From Citrus sinensis (Eukaryota; Streptophyta; Magnoliopsida; Sapindales; Rutaceae): 64,000 nt of DNA. Location of the stretch: positions 44,419,001-44,483,000 of the forward strand of contig NC_068558.1 in the NCBI RefSeq assembly GCF_022201045.2, in the 5' to 3' direction. The position numbers and the translations under genes are program-made. Under the pieces are notes generated by a model. It had not been told where the DNA came from and ran no database searches. It was given only the letters and a program-made list of their open reading frames with translations. Positions 22,601-33,460 of the stretch are shown here, one piece after another; the stretch's first letter is position 1; the number at the start of each line of letters is the position of its first letter.

Positions 22601-24460
22601 GCATTTCGCAAGGGAGAAGGATATAAAGAACTTTTAGTATGCTTGAACAGGGTAGTTTTTGATTTTTTTCTCTTGATAACATCAGCCACAGGCTCATGCT
22701 GTATGGAGGTCTCGTTTGTTGTACTAATACAGATCTTATATTATATAGTGCTAACTTTGTTATTCGTTGTCCCTAAAAAAACCTGTAACAAATGTATGGT
22801 ACAGCAAATTTTTGACAAAATCTTTGTTCACAAGATCTAAGCGAATTTTTATTATTGAACATAGGTGAGACCTTTATTTTATTCAACAAGCAGATGAAGG
22901 GAAACAGGAGAGAGCTCATTCGGTTTGGCATTCCTATTTTCAGACACATAAAAGAGGAGGCCACAAGTAACAATGAAATTGGTAGACCCATACTTCTAAA
23001 TTTTGTTACATTCCATTTTACTTCATATTGTGATTGCTACTGGAAGTCACTTATGCATAATCCAGTACAAACTTCGACTATCCCCTTAACTGAATTTCGT
23101 TTTTATTTTCATAGGTAATCTAGAACCAATTCCAGCTCTTCTTCAATCAGTCATTGATCACCTGGTTCAGTGGCAACTAATACCAGAGTACAAAAAACCC
23201 AATGGTTGCATCATTAACTTCTTTGATGAGGTAACTTCTGCTGCATTATCATGTTTTCTCTACTACTATATATTCACTACATACAAATACAGGTTTTAGA
23301 TCTGCTCAACGAGCCTTGATTTTTCTCATTTTAGCCTTCAGTTTATTTTGGAGAAAGTATGATATGGAGTCACACTCCTCTACTATTTTTTTCTTGCAGG
23401 CAGAATATTCACAACCTTTTCTGAAACCACCTCATCTGGACCAACCTATATCTACGCTTCTCCTGTCTGATTCAGCAATGGCTTTTGGACGTAGTCTTGT
23501 TTGTGATAATGATGGGAACTATAAGGGGCAACTCATGCTTTCACTGAAAGAAGGGTATGCACTAGAAACCTTTATTTTTCAGTTACTGAAAAATAAAAGA
23601 AGAAGTGAAATTACACTGTAAACAATAGATATTGGAATTCCTTGTCCTTCAGGATCATGTAGTGTGATCATAGGCCTAGCGGGTAAATACCATTTTTAAG
23701 ATAGTTCTCTCTTTTATGTTATTAAAAAGTAGTAGTTTTTTTATCCGAGATTTTAAAGTGCAGAAAAATTGGGAAATTTTTTAAAATTATGGACTTTAAT
23801 AGCATTATGAGATTAAACTTTAAAACCGCATGATTTTAAAGTTTTTTCTTAGACTTTCCCACACTTCAGAATCTTGAATTGGAAAATTTCCCTCCTAAAA
23901 AGTTCTATCCATTATCCTTACCCAGTACATTGTAAAGTTACTGTATAATATACTCCTAAAAATATTGCAGGTCACTCGTAGTGATGAGAGGAAACAGTGC
24001 TGACACAGCAAGGCACGTTATGTGCCCATCTCCAAACAAAAGAATCAGCATCACATTCTTCAGAGTCCGACCTGAGTCCAACCAGAGCCAGTCTCCACCA
24101 ACTACTCCAACTGGTACTATGAACGGCGCAATGGCTCTGTGGCAACCAGGTGTCCCAAGTCCATATTCAGTGCCCAATGGCGCTCCAAGTGGCTATGAAG
24201 CAATGGATATGACGCCCAAATGGGGAGTACTTCGTGCCCCTGTGGTCATGTTAGCTCCAGTGCGTCCTATGGCTTTGAGCCCTGGAAGAATGCCTCATGG
24301 TGGTACGGGGGTTTTCTTGCCCTGGGCTGTGGGATCAAGAAAACCTGCCAAGCATCTTCCACCTCGTGCTCAGAAAGGACGATTTCTTGCACTACCTTCC
24401 TCAGTTGTAGCAGAGTCTGCTCCTGAATCTGCCGTCAGCGTTGAAGCTAAAGAGGTATGA
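19607..24460 (+). CDS. ALKBH10B: ALKBH10B-type RNA N6-methyladenosine demethylase
   Basis: Seven exons, frame kept at all junctions: 19607-20123, 21924-22054, 22195-22312, 22865-22981, 23115-23230, 23400-23554, 23971-24460; 547 residues. An Ala-rich N-terminal region leads to a helical segment (residues about 20-110), an acidic Lys/Glu linker, then the AlkB dioxygenase core. Fe(II) ligands can be placed as H345 and D347 in PPHLDQP and H400 in ARHVMCP, with R409 in NKRISITFFR as the 2-oxoglutarate arginine. The C-terminal 130 residues are Pro-rich and probably disordered. In Arabidopsis ALKBH10B removes m6A from mRNA and promotes flowering. Intron 2 has a GC donor (GC-AG). Intron 1 is 1.8 kb; intron 3 holds a dispersed repeat. 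ATG 19607 was chosen over the in-frame GTG three bases upstream; a second ATG lies at 19613. Confidence 0.92.
22391..22640 (-). repeat. Dispersed repeat in ALKBH10B intron 3, related to the SINE at 63.3 kb
   Basis: It starts with a 15-T run (a poly-A tail on the minus strand) and shares blocks with the SINE at 63260-63527: the 19-bp actgatatttacaatcaga, then attttatgaagt, caaataacc, and the cttgcatttcgcaagggaga stretch. The tRNA-like head is absent, so this looks like a 5'-truncated or rearranged copy. Confidence 0.6.
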
Positions 24461-26140
24461 AGTTAGCTCCAGAAAGCCCTGAGGCTGCGGCAATGTGCGA
24501 AGAAAGTATCGTGCTTGTTCAATTCACACTCTTAAGAAGCATCTCTCATTGTACAAACAGGCTCAAGTGCCGCTAGAGAAGTTGGTTTTTCTTTTCATTT
24601 TTTGTTTTTGTTTTCCTCAGTAAGAATAGGTACTAGAGTTGGTCAGTGCACTTTTTCTTGGATGCCAAACATGGCAGGATTTAGAGGTAGTTGAGCTCTA
24701 AGTCTTAAGGAGTGTGAATTAGCTCTAAAGAGAGGCGGAATTTTTGTATTCGGTTCAGTTATTTATATCAATCTTATTTATCTAACAGATGGTATGACTT
24801 TCTAGTTGCACATGCTTAAGTTTCCTAATGAATCCACTTGGATATTTGCATAGGGTTTTGTAATTCTTGCTAGAAGGAAGAAAGCATGAGAAGCAAACAT
24901 TATAAAGTTAAAAACAGAAACGTTTATCTTTGAGAATGTTTTAGCCATAACCAGCAAGTCACATATCTAGTTATATTGCTGTATGATGATGCTACATCAA
25001 CTAAGTTGCAGTCCTTGAATGGAATACTGTCTGATCTAATCTCCTCTTACTTAACCAAAATTTAAAATGTCCATGTACCTGCATCGTGTACTTAAATATT
25101 TATCTCCTGCACTAGCCGGAGAACATCTGAAACTCCCAATGCTGGTAGCCATGGTCATCTTCTAGAAATTGTCTGATGTCAGGTTCCTGATTGAAAGTTA
25201 TATCAAGTGCCAGAAGTGCCAACTCCTTTTTTTATAACACAATCATAGAGTTCAACAGTCACTAGCAAGATATAAAAGAAAATTGGTATTTTATGGTTTC
25301 CTGAAGATTCACAATCAATAAAGTTCATTGAAGTAGATGAACTAAAATGAAATTTCTTCATTCCATTCCATATATGTTGGATTGTAACGGCATTCAAGAG
25401 ATCTGGTAGTATGAACATTTCATTTTCTACTATGCACACATATAAGATTAAGATTAATGATGTTAAGCAACCATAAACAATAAAAACCGTAATGAGATGT
25501 CTAAGTTACACAGAAAATTTTAATTGTCAGGCAAAGTACAATTAAGAAAATTCACAACAGTTAGGCACTTTCTATGACATGACAGTTTATTTAGCATGAG
25601 AAAATTTTAGCTATTTTTTGTAACCATTACTCCCTCAAATATCTTTCTTATCCATTATAATGCCATATCATGAAGCCTGAAATCAAATGCGGTTAACTCT
25701 CTTATTTCTTAGCAGAACATCTTTTTGCAAGCAAATTATGTGCCTTTACAATAAATGCTTCACAGCCTAAAAAGAAGGCCCCAAAATTCAAATGGCTCCT
25801 GAGCTTCGCAAATGTTATCACAAGCATCAAGCAAAGATGGATGCTGTCAAAACATTGGGACTGAATATAGCAAGCCTATTACATATAAGGCAATGTAATC
25901 AATGAACAACATCAATTTGCAGATTAGTTTAGACAAATAACTGAAAAATGATATTATTATGGCACAGTAGCTTAAACTCATATATTAAGATACACAATCA
26001 TGGATGATATTTGCATTTAGAACAAAGATTTAAGGGAAAAAAAAAAAGGAAACTCCTCCACTCACATAACACTTACAATAAATGTGGAGGAAACAAGAAC
26101 AGGAGTGCAATCAATTGTAAGAGTTATAATCTTAGTTGCA
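24461..26140. other. intergenic between convergent ALKBH10B and the BSD gene
   Basis: It contains the two 3' untranslated regions and AT-rich spacer. I see no ORF, RNA gene or transposon ends here. Confidence 0.6.
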
Positions 26141-27547
26141 TCAAGCTTTAACTGTGTCATCATCATCTTCAATATCCCAACTCAAATCCTCCTCTTCTTC
26201 TGCAGCACTCAGCCGCTTCCTCAATTCAGCTCGGTTAGGACTCCCACCTTGAGTCACTTTCTTCTCTTCAATGCTGCTAAGATCCTCAATCTCATCCCAC
26301 CCAAGATCTTCTTCGTCAGGCACAGACGGCTGGCTTGACACAACCGAAAAATCACTGTCTTTACTTGACTCTCCTGGCTCAGCCGTACCCATCAAAGTTA
26401 CTTTCTCTTCTGATTTGAGGCTTGAATTTTCCATGTTCATTCTATCATTACTCTTCTCTGTACCCACTCTCTCATTTATAACACTGTCTCCATTTGGTGC
26501 AACAACACTTTTCTTACCATCATCATCGATATTATACTTAGCAATCTTCTCTCCCTCCTCATTACCCAGTAAACTCTCCTCCTTCAAAATTTTCTCAGAC
26601 TCATCATCAGCCAACTCCTTATTTTTAGTTAAATCATTTTTCACTGCGGCAGGAACCTCTTCACGAACAATTTCCCCAGAACTTTTACCATCCATATCCT
26701 CAATTTCCTTTGAATTTAAAGCTTTTTCCACCACATTACTTGCACTCACATTTTCTTCTTCATCATCATCGTCATCAACATCCCAACTCAACTCCTCCTC
26801 TTCCCTCGATATGGCTCTCTTCACAAGAGAAGCCCTCAAATCCTCAGCCTGTTTAAGCTTAAACACCCTATAAAAATACCTACACCAAAATGTCTCATGA
26901 TCAACGTTATTAGGCACAACTGTTTTGTAAATATTATCCATAGCACCATTTTCTGCAAGCAACTTCTCAATTACCTCGTTCACATCACCCAAAACAAATC
27001 CAGATTTCCACTTATTATAATCATCCAAATCATCAACTTCCTCACAATAAGTATTCACATTACGCTGAATCGCACGGAGCTGAGTATCGAAACGATTATA
27101 CCGTCTCTGTTGCCCACTATTATTCTGATTATTGTAGTTATTGCTCTCAGATGAATCGAATTCATGATCAGCAGCGAGGATTGCGTCCTTGATCTGGGCC
27201 GTTGATTTCAAAACGGTGTTCCCAAATTCGTCAATGACGGTACTCACGGTCCCCAGTGATCCCTGGGCCACTTCAAGTTCCTTTTTTAGACCCGACCCGA
27301 ATTCCTTCAGATCCCGCCGGTACGTCTCGAGGACCGATTCGGATTTTGTGGTCAGGGTTTTGATCAGCCCACCAAACGACCACGCACCAGCACCAGAACC
27401 GCCAGTACTAGGGCTAGGGTTTGAAGAAGAAGCCGAGTCTGGGTTTTGTTCTTGTTGTGGCGGGTGTTTGGTATTCGTAGATTCGGATTCGGATTTGGGG
27501 CTAGGAGGATCTGGGTCGTCGGCGAAAACCGATGCGAAGAAATTCAT
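26141..27547 (-). CDS. BSD-domain protein (BSDC1-like)
   Basis: Single-exon frame of 468 residues from ATG 27547 (MNFFASVF). The N-terminal 60 residues are Ser/Pro-rich. A helical region follows (about 60-125; WSFGGLIKTLTTKSESVLETYRRDL), the part conserved in plant and animal BSDC1-like proteins. The BSD domain spans about 178-232 and has the diagnostic aromatic cluster FWCRYFYRV. The C-terminal half is very acidic. A short acidic Trp motif recurs three times (ELSWDVDDDDDEE, DLGWDEIEDL, DLSWDIEDDDD), perhaps a linear interaction motif. BSD domains occur in TFIIH p62 and synapse-associated proteins; the function of this plant branch is not settled. The gene converges on ALKBH10B. Confidence 0.92.
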   Translation of the reverse strand: MNFFASVFADDPDPPSPKSESESTNTKHPPQQEQNPDSASSSNPSPSTGGSGAGAWSFGGLIKTLTTKSESVLETYRRDLKEFGSGLKKELEVAQGSLGTVSTVIDEFGNTVLKSTAQIKDAILAADHEFDSSESNNYNNQNNSGQQRRYNRFDTQLRAIQRNVNTYCEEVDDLDDYNKWKSGFVLGDVNEVIEKLLAENGAMDNIYKTVVPNNVDHETFWCRYFYRVFKLKQAEDLRASLVKRAISREEEELSWDVDDDDDEEENVSASNVVEKALNSKEIEDMDGKSSGEIVREEVPAAVKNDLTKNKELADDESEKILKEESLLGNEEGEKIAKYNIDDDGKKSVVAPNGDSVINERVGTEKSNDRMNMENSSLKSEEKVTLMGTAEPGESSKDSDFSVVSSQPSVPDEEDLGWDEIEDLSSIEEKKVTQGGSPNRAELRKRLSAAEEEEDLSWDIEDDDDTVKA

Positions 27548-28550
27548 GATCAGGGTTCCGAGAAGTAAAGTGGAGAGATTTTTAACGAGAAGAAATGGGG
27601 AATTTAGGCGATCTTGATTGTTTGTGATTTGAGTTGTTGCTGTTAGACCCGGTCTCTATCTATCTAAACCGGTCGGCTCCAACCGCACTGTGATGACGAC
27701 TGATCCTTTGACGATTTTACCCTTCGTTTTGTTTATTGCACTAATATACATTTTGTTGACGAATAAAAATCTCATTTCATTTCTATCGGCAGCACTGATC
27801 AGTATTTTAAAGTCCTAAATCATATATATCATAATTAAGTGGAAACAATCTTCTCTCTTTTGAAATGTGAATAGAGTAGACATCTCTTGAATATTAGAGT
27901 GGGTAAAAATTTATGCAGTATTATATAAGAATTAATATAAATTAATCTAAATAATTGTCTGATTGTAAAAATCAGTTATAGTCTCATACAATATAAGTTG
28001 TAATCTGAGCATCAGTATCATATAATTAAAAAAAATCATAAATCATATCAACAATATTAAAGGGTTAAAAATTAATTTAGTTTAAAGAAATTACGAGCGG
28101 AACAATAATATAGTAAATTAATGCTACCGATGATATTTTTTTTTTTACGTATATTAAGTTCGTCGTACTCAAATTATCATTATGAACATATCATTAATTA
28201 TTTGTCTGCTTTGATATAATCATATAAATATCTAGAAGAATTTGACAATTTTATGATTTTGGACAGTCTTAGACACAAGAGAGTGTCCTGTAAGATTCAA
28301 AAATCTCCTATACGTCTTTACACTTTTGTCGATATTTTGTTCATAGGAACATTTTCATAATTGGTTGCAAAAGACACATGACAATTAAACAAAATGAAAA
28401 AGAAGCGATACCATTATTTAAGATTTTTATTAATGCATAACAATAACATGATGATTGAGGTTTATGAAAATATTTAAGTCAAATTGTTGAGCTATCAATC
28501 TTTGGATTTATGAAAAAGGTTTTTGGTAGATAAATATGAATGTACGCTTA

Positions 28551-29461
28551 GGGTGCATTTGGTATATTGAATTACATAATACTATATGAAATGCATTGCT
28601 TTATAATATATTGTATTAGGGGTGCATTGCATTGCATTAATTTGTAATTAAACACTATATTTAATGTAATATAGATTGACTCTATTATATATATATAAAA
28701 AATTATACTAATGTTAAATTAAATTAATAGCATTTAATTTTATTATCATTTTAGGGTTTTATTATTAATTTTTAAATTAATTGTGAAATATTTATTTTTA
28801 TATATTTTTTATATTATAAAAATGATTTAATAATTTACTATTATTAAATAATAAAATAAAATGATATTATGTTATATTAATAAATATTATATTATGACAT
28901 GATATAACCTATTTCTATACATTAGTTATTGTAATATAATATAAATGAACATTATGTTGTAAAATATTATACTACATGATAAAAAAAGTTGTAAATTTAT
29001 TATTATTTATTAATGTCAAATATAATTGTTTAATTTAAATTTATTATTTATTAAATAATAAATGACTAAATAAAACAAAAATGCTTTTTATGTATTTAAG
29101 TAAATAAATAAAATAACTTTATTTAACAAATGTAAATTAAAATATTATCATTTATTTATTAAATATTTAGGTTTAATACTACCTTATATTATTATTAAAA
29201 TTAAAATTCTTTATTTAAATATAAATATAAATTAGTATTTAATAAAGTAAAATGATTATTTTGAAAATATTAACAATATCTTAATGCAATACAGCTTAAA
29301 CCTCATCCCAGATAGTTTATTTATATATTTTTCATTGTATTAACTACCTTTTTAATACAATACAATGAAATTAAAAGTTATACCCAAACATAAGTTATTA
29401 TAAAACTGGTATTTTAATGCAGTGCAATATAATATAATGCAAATTGCCAAATGTACCACCC
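28551..29461. mobile_element. Large AT-rich foldback MITE-like element
   Basis: The left end starts gggtgcatttggtatattg; the right end, reverse complemented, starts gggtggtacatttggcaatt. Similarity continues inward through tgcattgc/tgcactgc and ttgtattag/ttgtattaa blocks. It has no coding capacity. I could not find a clean target duplication, so the superfamily is open. Confidence 0.6.
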
Positions 29462-29696
29462 AGACTCTCGGTTGGAGAATGATGAATAATGCCCGAAACA
29501 AAGTTTGAGAAAATATTCCATTGCTGACATCAACTTTCCATCTCTTTGTTTATTTATGTAAGTGGTAGTGCTCAATTTTATCCTTTGAAGTGTATATCCA
29601 AAATCCATGGAAATTGAAAGTGAATTAATTCATATCCATATCCATATCCATTAACACAACATCTATGATTTAATTAGCTTAAAAGATATATTAAGG

Positions 29697-30433
29697 TAGC
29701 GTTTACTTCTTGGATTGAAGTGAAAATCTTAAGGAGTGAGAATCAAAGATTGAGAGTGTGGAGTGAGAGTAAAAGTAGGTTATTTGCTCATATATAGAAT
29801 GAGAGTGTGGAATAAAAATCACAATCCCATTTATGTGCTTACTTTGTCTTAAATTATGAGTGAATTGTTTCAAATTACAGTTTTATCAATTTTTAAAATA
29901 TTATACTTTTTAATAAAAAAATGAATAAAAATTATATTTGTAAAAAAAATTATTTATTTTATTATTAATTTTAATTATACAAATTACTAATTATTACCAA
30001 TATTATTATATTTAACTTGCAAATTAAAAATTATTGATAAGAGCAACACAATGAAACATTATTACTAATAATATAGTACAAAATTAATATTTTCTTAGAA
30101 TAAATTATTTATTATTATCAATTATTAATACTAAATAAATATAATATCATTAAAATTAAGTAAATACAATAACATTATATTTAAATAAGTTTAATATAAT
30201 TATTTTTGATAAATATAATATTATTTTATTTTAATAAATATAATTATATTATATTTAATAAGAAAATAATAAAAAAGAAAGATGTGAGAGTGAATTCTCA
30301 CTCTCATGGTGGATTGAAAGTAGGAATCTCACTCCTCATTCAAAAAATAAATGGATATGTCTTTAAATAAACAAGTAAATGCTGAAGTAGAAGGAATTTA
30401 TACTTCACACTCCCACTCCAACAAGTAAATACA
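29697..30433. mobile_element. AT-rich element with imperfect terminal inverted repeats
   Basis: The left end (gtagcgtttacttcttggat) resembles the reverse complement of the right end (gtatttacttgttggagtgg). Both ends carry clusters of gtgagagt-like motifs in opposite orientation, including a second inner copy of the end near 30381. Boundaries are approximate and no clear target duplication was found. Confidence 0.5.
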
Positions 30434-30982
30434 GAATAGGAGGTTTCTTACAATTAAACCTCTCCAAGTTTTAAGTTTGAGAATTCTTCTCAATAAATAT
30501 GCTTTACACTTGCTTTTACATGGAGTAAAAAAATGATGCATTAGGCAGCTACAGAATATAGAATTTTAGATTACTGGGTTACTGGGCCACATCGAAACAG
30601 TGTGAGGTTTCGCGTGATTGTTGCTGGTTGGGAATAAATGAACTTGAAAGCAAGGTAGAATTCGAACTCCATCTGTTATGCTTGGTATCAACGGTAGATT
30701 TGTCTAAGATATTCCTGACAGCTGCTGCTTTTTCTTTCCCACTTACTAAAGCAGGTAAGAAAATTGAGAAGACCCCTTTATAGTTAAAAGAGAGAAGAAT
30801 TTAATGCATCAAACAAAAATTGAAATAATGTCATTTTCTTGTCTTTTTGTTACCCCATATCCAAAGAATAGAATCATGTATTGGAAGCAACCCATTTGTT
30901 CAAATAGACCTCTCCGACTCTTGTTACTGTTATTCCCCTTCAGTTGTTTTCTTCTCAGGCATTGGTTTCTCTCACCCAAGCA

Positions 30983-31717
30983 ATGCAGGAGAAGAACAAC
31001 AGCCATTCCGATGCCCTTGGTATTTGCCAGAGACTTTTTAATTTCTTCAGGAACAGCCTTATTGCTCGTGGCCTAAAACACGTGACTTTGGGGCAGTCAC
31101 CGCCTCAAGGATATGATTCCTCGATCCCTGCCAAGTCCAATGGAGAGCTGACGGTGCACCGCAAGGATCATGAAACATCAAAGCAAAATTCGGGTCCTGA
31201 AATTCAGGTCCTGTACAAGCAATCTGAGGAGCTGGAGTCTTGGACTCCTGTTGATCCCATTGCGCCCAAAATTTCGGGCCAAGCTGGGAATAAGATAGGT
31301 AGTGAGCAGCGGCGATCCGGCCGCAAGAAGGAGATCCCTCTATTGCCTCTAGAGAAAACCGAGCAAGGACTTCAAGGCAAAAGGTCCGATCATGTTGTAC
31401 AAGAGCCCAATATCACAGTCGGGCCGACACCAAGATCTGGTCCCAAGAAGACGGTCAGGGTAAAAGGTAGCGATGAGGAGGAGGATAGGCGCAAAATGAA
31501 AGGGAAGAGCATAGCAAGTGAAAATTTAAAATTAGCGATAGAGGATGAAGAGCTAAAAGGGACTCCGAGGCGGTTAAGACCACCTCTGAGTGTGGCTCCG
31601 AATATCAATGAAAAATCAGATGAATTTATCAGGTCAAAGAAGGAAGCCATGAGCAGAACTATGGGCATGGAGCCAAAGAAAAAGGATCAAATCTTTATCA
31701 GGGAGTCAGTTATTTAA
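30983..31717 (+). CDS. Uncharacterised hydrophilic protein, 244 residues
   Basis: I do not recognise a named family. The ATG at 30983 (MQEKNNSHSDALG) lies 25 nt after a good acceptor (ttctcag ending at 30958), which fits a 5'-UTR intron from 30755. An upstream in-frame start would lie inside that intron. The N-terminus has a short helical stretch (ALGICQRLFNFFRNSL). The rest is rich in Lys, Arg, Glu, Ser and Pro with no transmembrane segment, and ends IFIRESVI. Basic clusters (RRSGRKKE, RSGPKKTVR) could be nuclear-localisation signals. The composition differs from the AT-rich flanks, which supports a real gene. Function is unknown. Confidence 0.7.
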   Translation: MQEKNNSHSDALGICQRLFNFFRNSLIARGLKHVTLGQSPPQGYDSSIPAKSNGELTVHRKDHETSKQNSGPEIQVLYKQSEELESWTPVDPIAPKISGQAGNKIGSEQRRSGRKKEIPLLPLEKTEQGLQGKRSDHVVQEPNITVGPTPRSGPKKTVRVKGSDEEEDRRKMKGKSIASENLKLAIEDEELKGTPRRLRPPLSVAPNINEKSDEFIRSKKEAMSRTMGMEPKKKDQIFIRESVI

Positions 31718-32247
31718 TTGGTAAGTTAAACATTGGATGTATAGTTTGGTCTATGATTTGACAATAAAATGCTCTAGATATATACGACTGACTTTTCTTA
31801 TGCACTTCTTTGGCTGTTGTTGCAATTGTAAGAATAACTTGTACTTAATTTGGTATGATTGATGATGATAAGGCATGTTTATATAGTTAAATGGTAAAGG
31901 AGCAGTTACATAGTTTTTGAGATGATTAACAGCAAGAATCATAAGTTAATAATAGCACTCAAAACTGGATTTAGAGATAGATGATAAATATATAAACATA
32001 CTGTTCATCGTTGTCATCAGAGCGAGCTAGACAGTGCACATGAAATTAAATCTGATAGAAGAGGATCCACGATCTGGCCAGCCATCATCATGACAGTCAG
32101 CTCATCCAAGTAATAAAATATTATCTACACAAAAAGGACAAAACTGACACTGCCCTTACCTGTTCATTAACAACAAAATTCACATTAATCTTCTCTATCT
32201 TCCTCAAAAATCATGATCTTAATTACTCTTTAGCTCCAGAAATTGAG

Positions 32248-32278
<31 letters not shown>

Positions 32279-32395
32279 ATACATAAACCCTCTCTTCCCC
32301 CTTCTTAATTAATAAGAAAAGCGTGCTTTTGAATTGATATTCTCCTTCCTGTTTCTCACCCAAATCTCACCATATTCAATAATAACAACAAATCA
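31718..32395. other. intergenic between convergent genes, with an (AC)n run
   Basis: 3' flanks of the 244-residue gene and the GATL gene. It contains an (AC)n microsatellite at 32248-32274. Nothing else was seen. Confidence 0.6.
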
Positions 32396-33460
32396 TTATT
32401 CTTCGAGTTCTGGAGAATGTGTTGATGGTGGTGGACGGTAGAGATCGTAAGGCGCCCAAAGATGATCAACGGTGCAAGGCTTCCTAGAGTCAAGTCGCAA
32501 CCAAGGCTTCCCTTTGCCACTCCAATGAAGCAAACTGATAGGCCCAGGATGCAAATTCCTGCACTTGCCTTCAATATTATCACCCCCTAATCCATGCTGA
32601 TTCCACCTGTGATCGACCCCCTTAATATTCCCGGCCAAAACCAACAGAAAAGGCGGCAGCGAACCCAAATGATAAATCCTCTTCTGCTTTTGCACCACCA
32701 TCCACTCCTCGACTCTCTGTGAATACCCACCTTGTCTCCACTTCTCAACATTCATCACCATAACCCCCGTGTTAAAGTAACATGGATCCCTCCCATCAAA
32801 TGTCTTCGCCAAGTTCCTGTCCGACCAAAACAAGTCCGTAAAGAAGTTTGTAAAATTTGCATGACAATACTCTGGCGCCGCCAAAACTCTGCCTTCCAAA
32901 TCAACATCCCATAGTTTCCCAATATCATCAACCACAACAAGATCAGAATCCAAGTATATTACCCGTTTCACATTCGCCGGCATAATGTCGGCTAAATAAA
33001 TACGAGCATAATTCAAAGGCTGGTCCAATGCTTGCCTGATTGATTTTGAAATTTTCCCACGAACCCTGTTGCTGTCGAATTTGTATACTTTGAGGTTAAG
33101 ATAGGGGAAAGTTGAGTTGATGCTGGAGTAAACGTCCGGTTCGAAATTAGAGTATAAGAAATGGAACTCGATGTTTTGAGGACACGTGGAGTGTTGTAGG
33201 ATGGAGAGGACAGCAGCCATGGTGCCTCGGAGGTAGTTGGCATCAAGGGTCATGGTGATGTGGATTGTTTGAGTGTTGCAGGAGTCACCATTGCGGAAAG
33301 CAGGCGCTTCGTGGAAGAATGGGACACGAGATGATGATGATGATGAAGGTCTGCGGATAAAGCCGCCAAGCCGAATACCGGAGGACGGAGGGGCCGCCGA
33401 CGAGGCAGAGAGGAGGAGTGACAGGAGGCCAATAAAGATGAATGTTGAGGTGGTGGCCAT
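32396..33460 (-). CDS. GATL-type glycosyltransferase (GT8 family), closest to GATL3/GATL4
   Basis: Intronless, 354 residues from ATG 33460 ([11 protein letters not shown]); an upstream extension exists only through a TTG and is His-rich, so I rejected it. The N-terminus is a signal peptide or anchor ([16 protein letters not shown]). The GT8 core follows: [13 protein letters not shown], the metal-binding DxD in [38 protein letters not shown] and [15 protein letters not shown] proteins act in the Golgi and are implicated in pectin and xylan synthesis. The family call is certain. The C-terminal half ([30 protein letters not shown], final ELEE) points to the GATL3/4 subgroup, which I hold less firmly. 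Confidence 0.93.
   Translation of the reverse strand: MATTSTFIFIGLLSLLLSASSAAPPSSGIRLGGFIRRPSSSSSSRVPFFHEAPAFRNGDSCNTQTIHITMTLDANYLRGTMAAVLSILQHSTCPQNIEFHFLYSNFEPDVYSSINSTFPYLNLKVYKFDSNRVRGKISKSIRQALDQPLNYARIYLADIMPANVKRVIYLDSDLVVVDDIGKLWDVDLEGRVLAAPEYCHANFTNFFTDLFWSDRNLAKTFDGRDPCYFNTGVMVMNVEKWRQGGYSQRVEEWMVVQKQKRIYHLGSLPPFLLVLAGNIKGVDHRWNQHGLGGDNIEGKCRNLHPGPISLLHWSGKGKPWLRLDSRKPCTVDHLWAPYDLYRPPPSTHSPELEE

Larger units (their letters stand above)
27548..30982. other. intergenic, very AT-rich, two large foldback elements
   Basis: No gene is supported between the BSD gene and the next reading frame. It holds a dispersed repeat at 27895-28045 and foldback elements at about 28551-29461 and 29697-30433. 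A donor-like gcag/gtaag at 30754/30755 and an acceptor ending at 30958 suggest a 5'-UTR intron (30755-30958) of the gene starting at 30983. Confidence 0.6.

Noticed and set aside
26271..26873. 200-residue plus-strand frame
   Set aside because: Antisense to the BSD gene; Ser-rich because of acidic codons on the other strand.
30655..30700. gttcgaattc-like B box on the minus strand near 30660
   Set aside because: No matching A box or tail; most likely chance.
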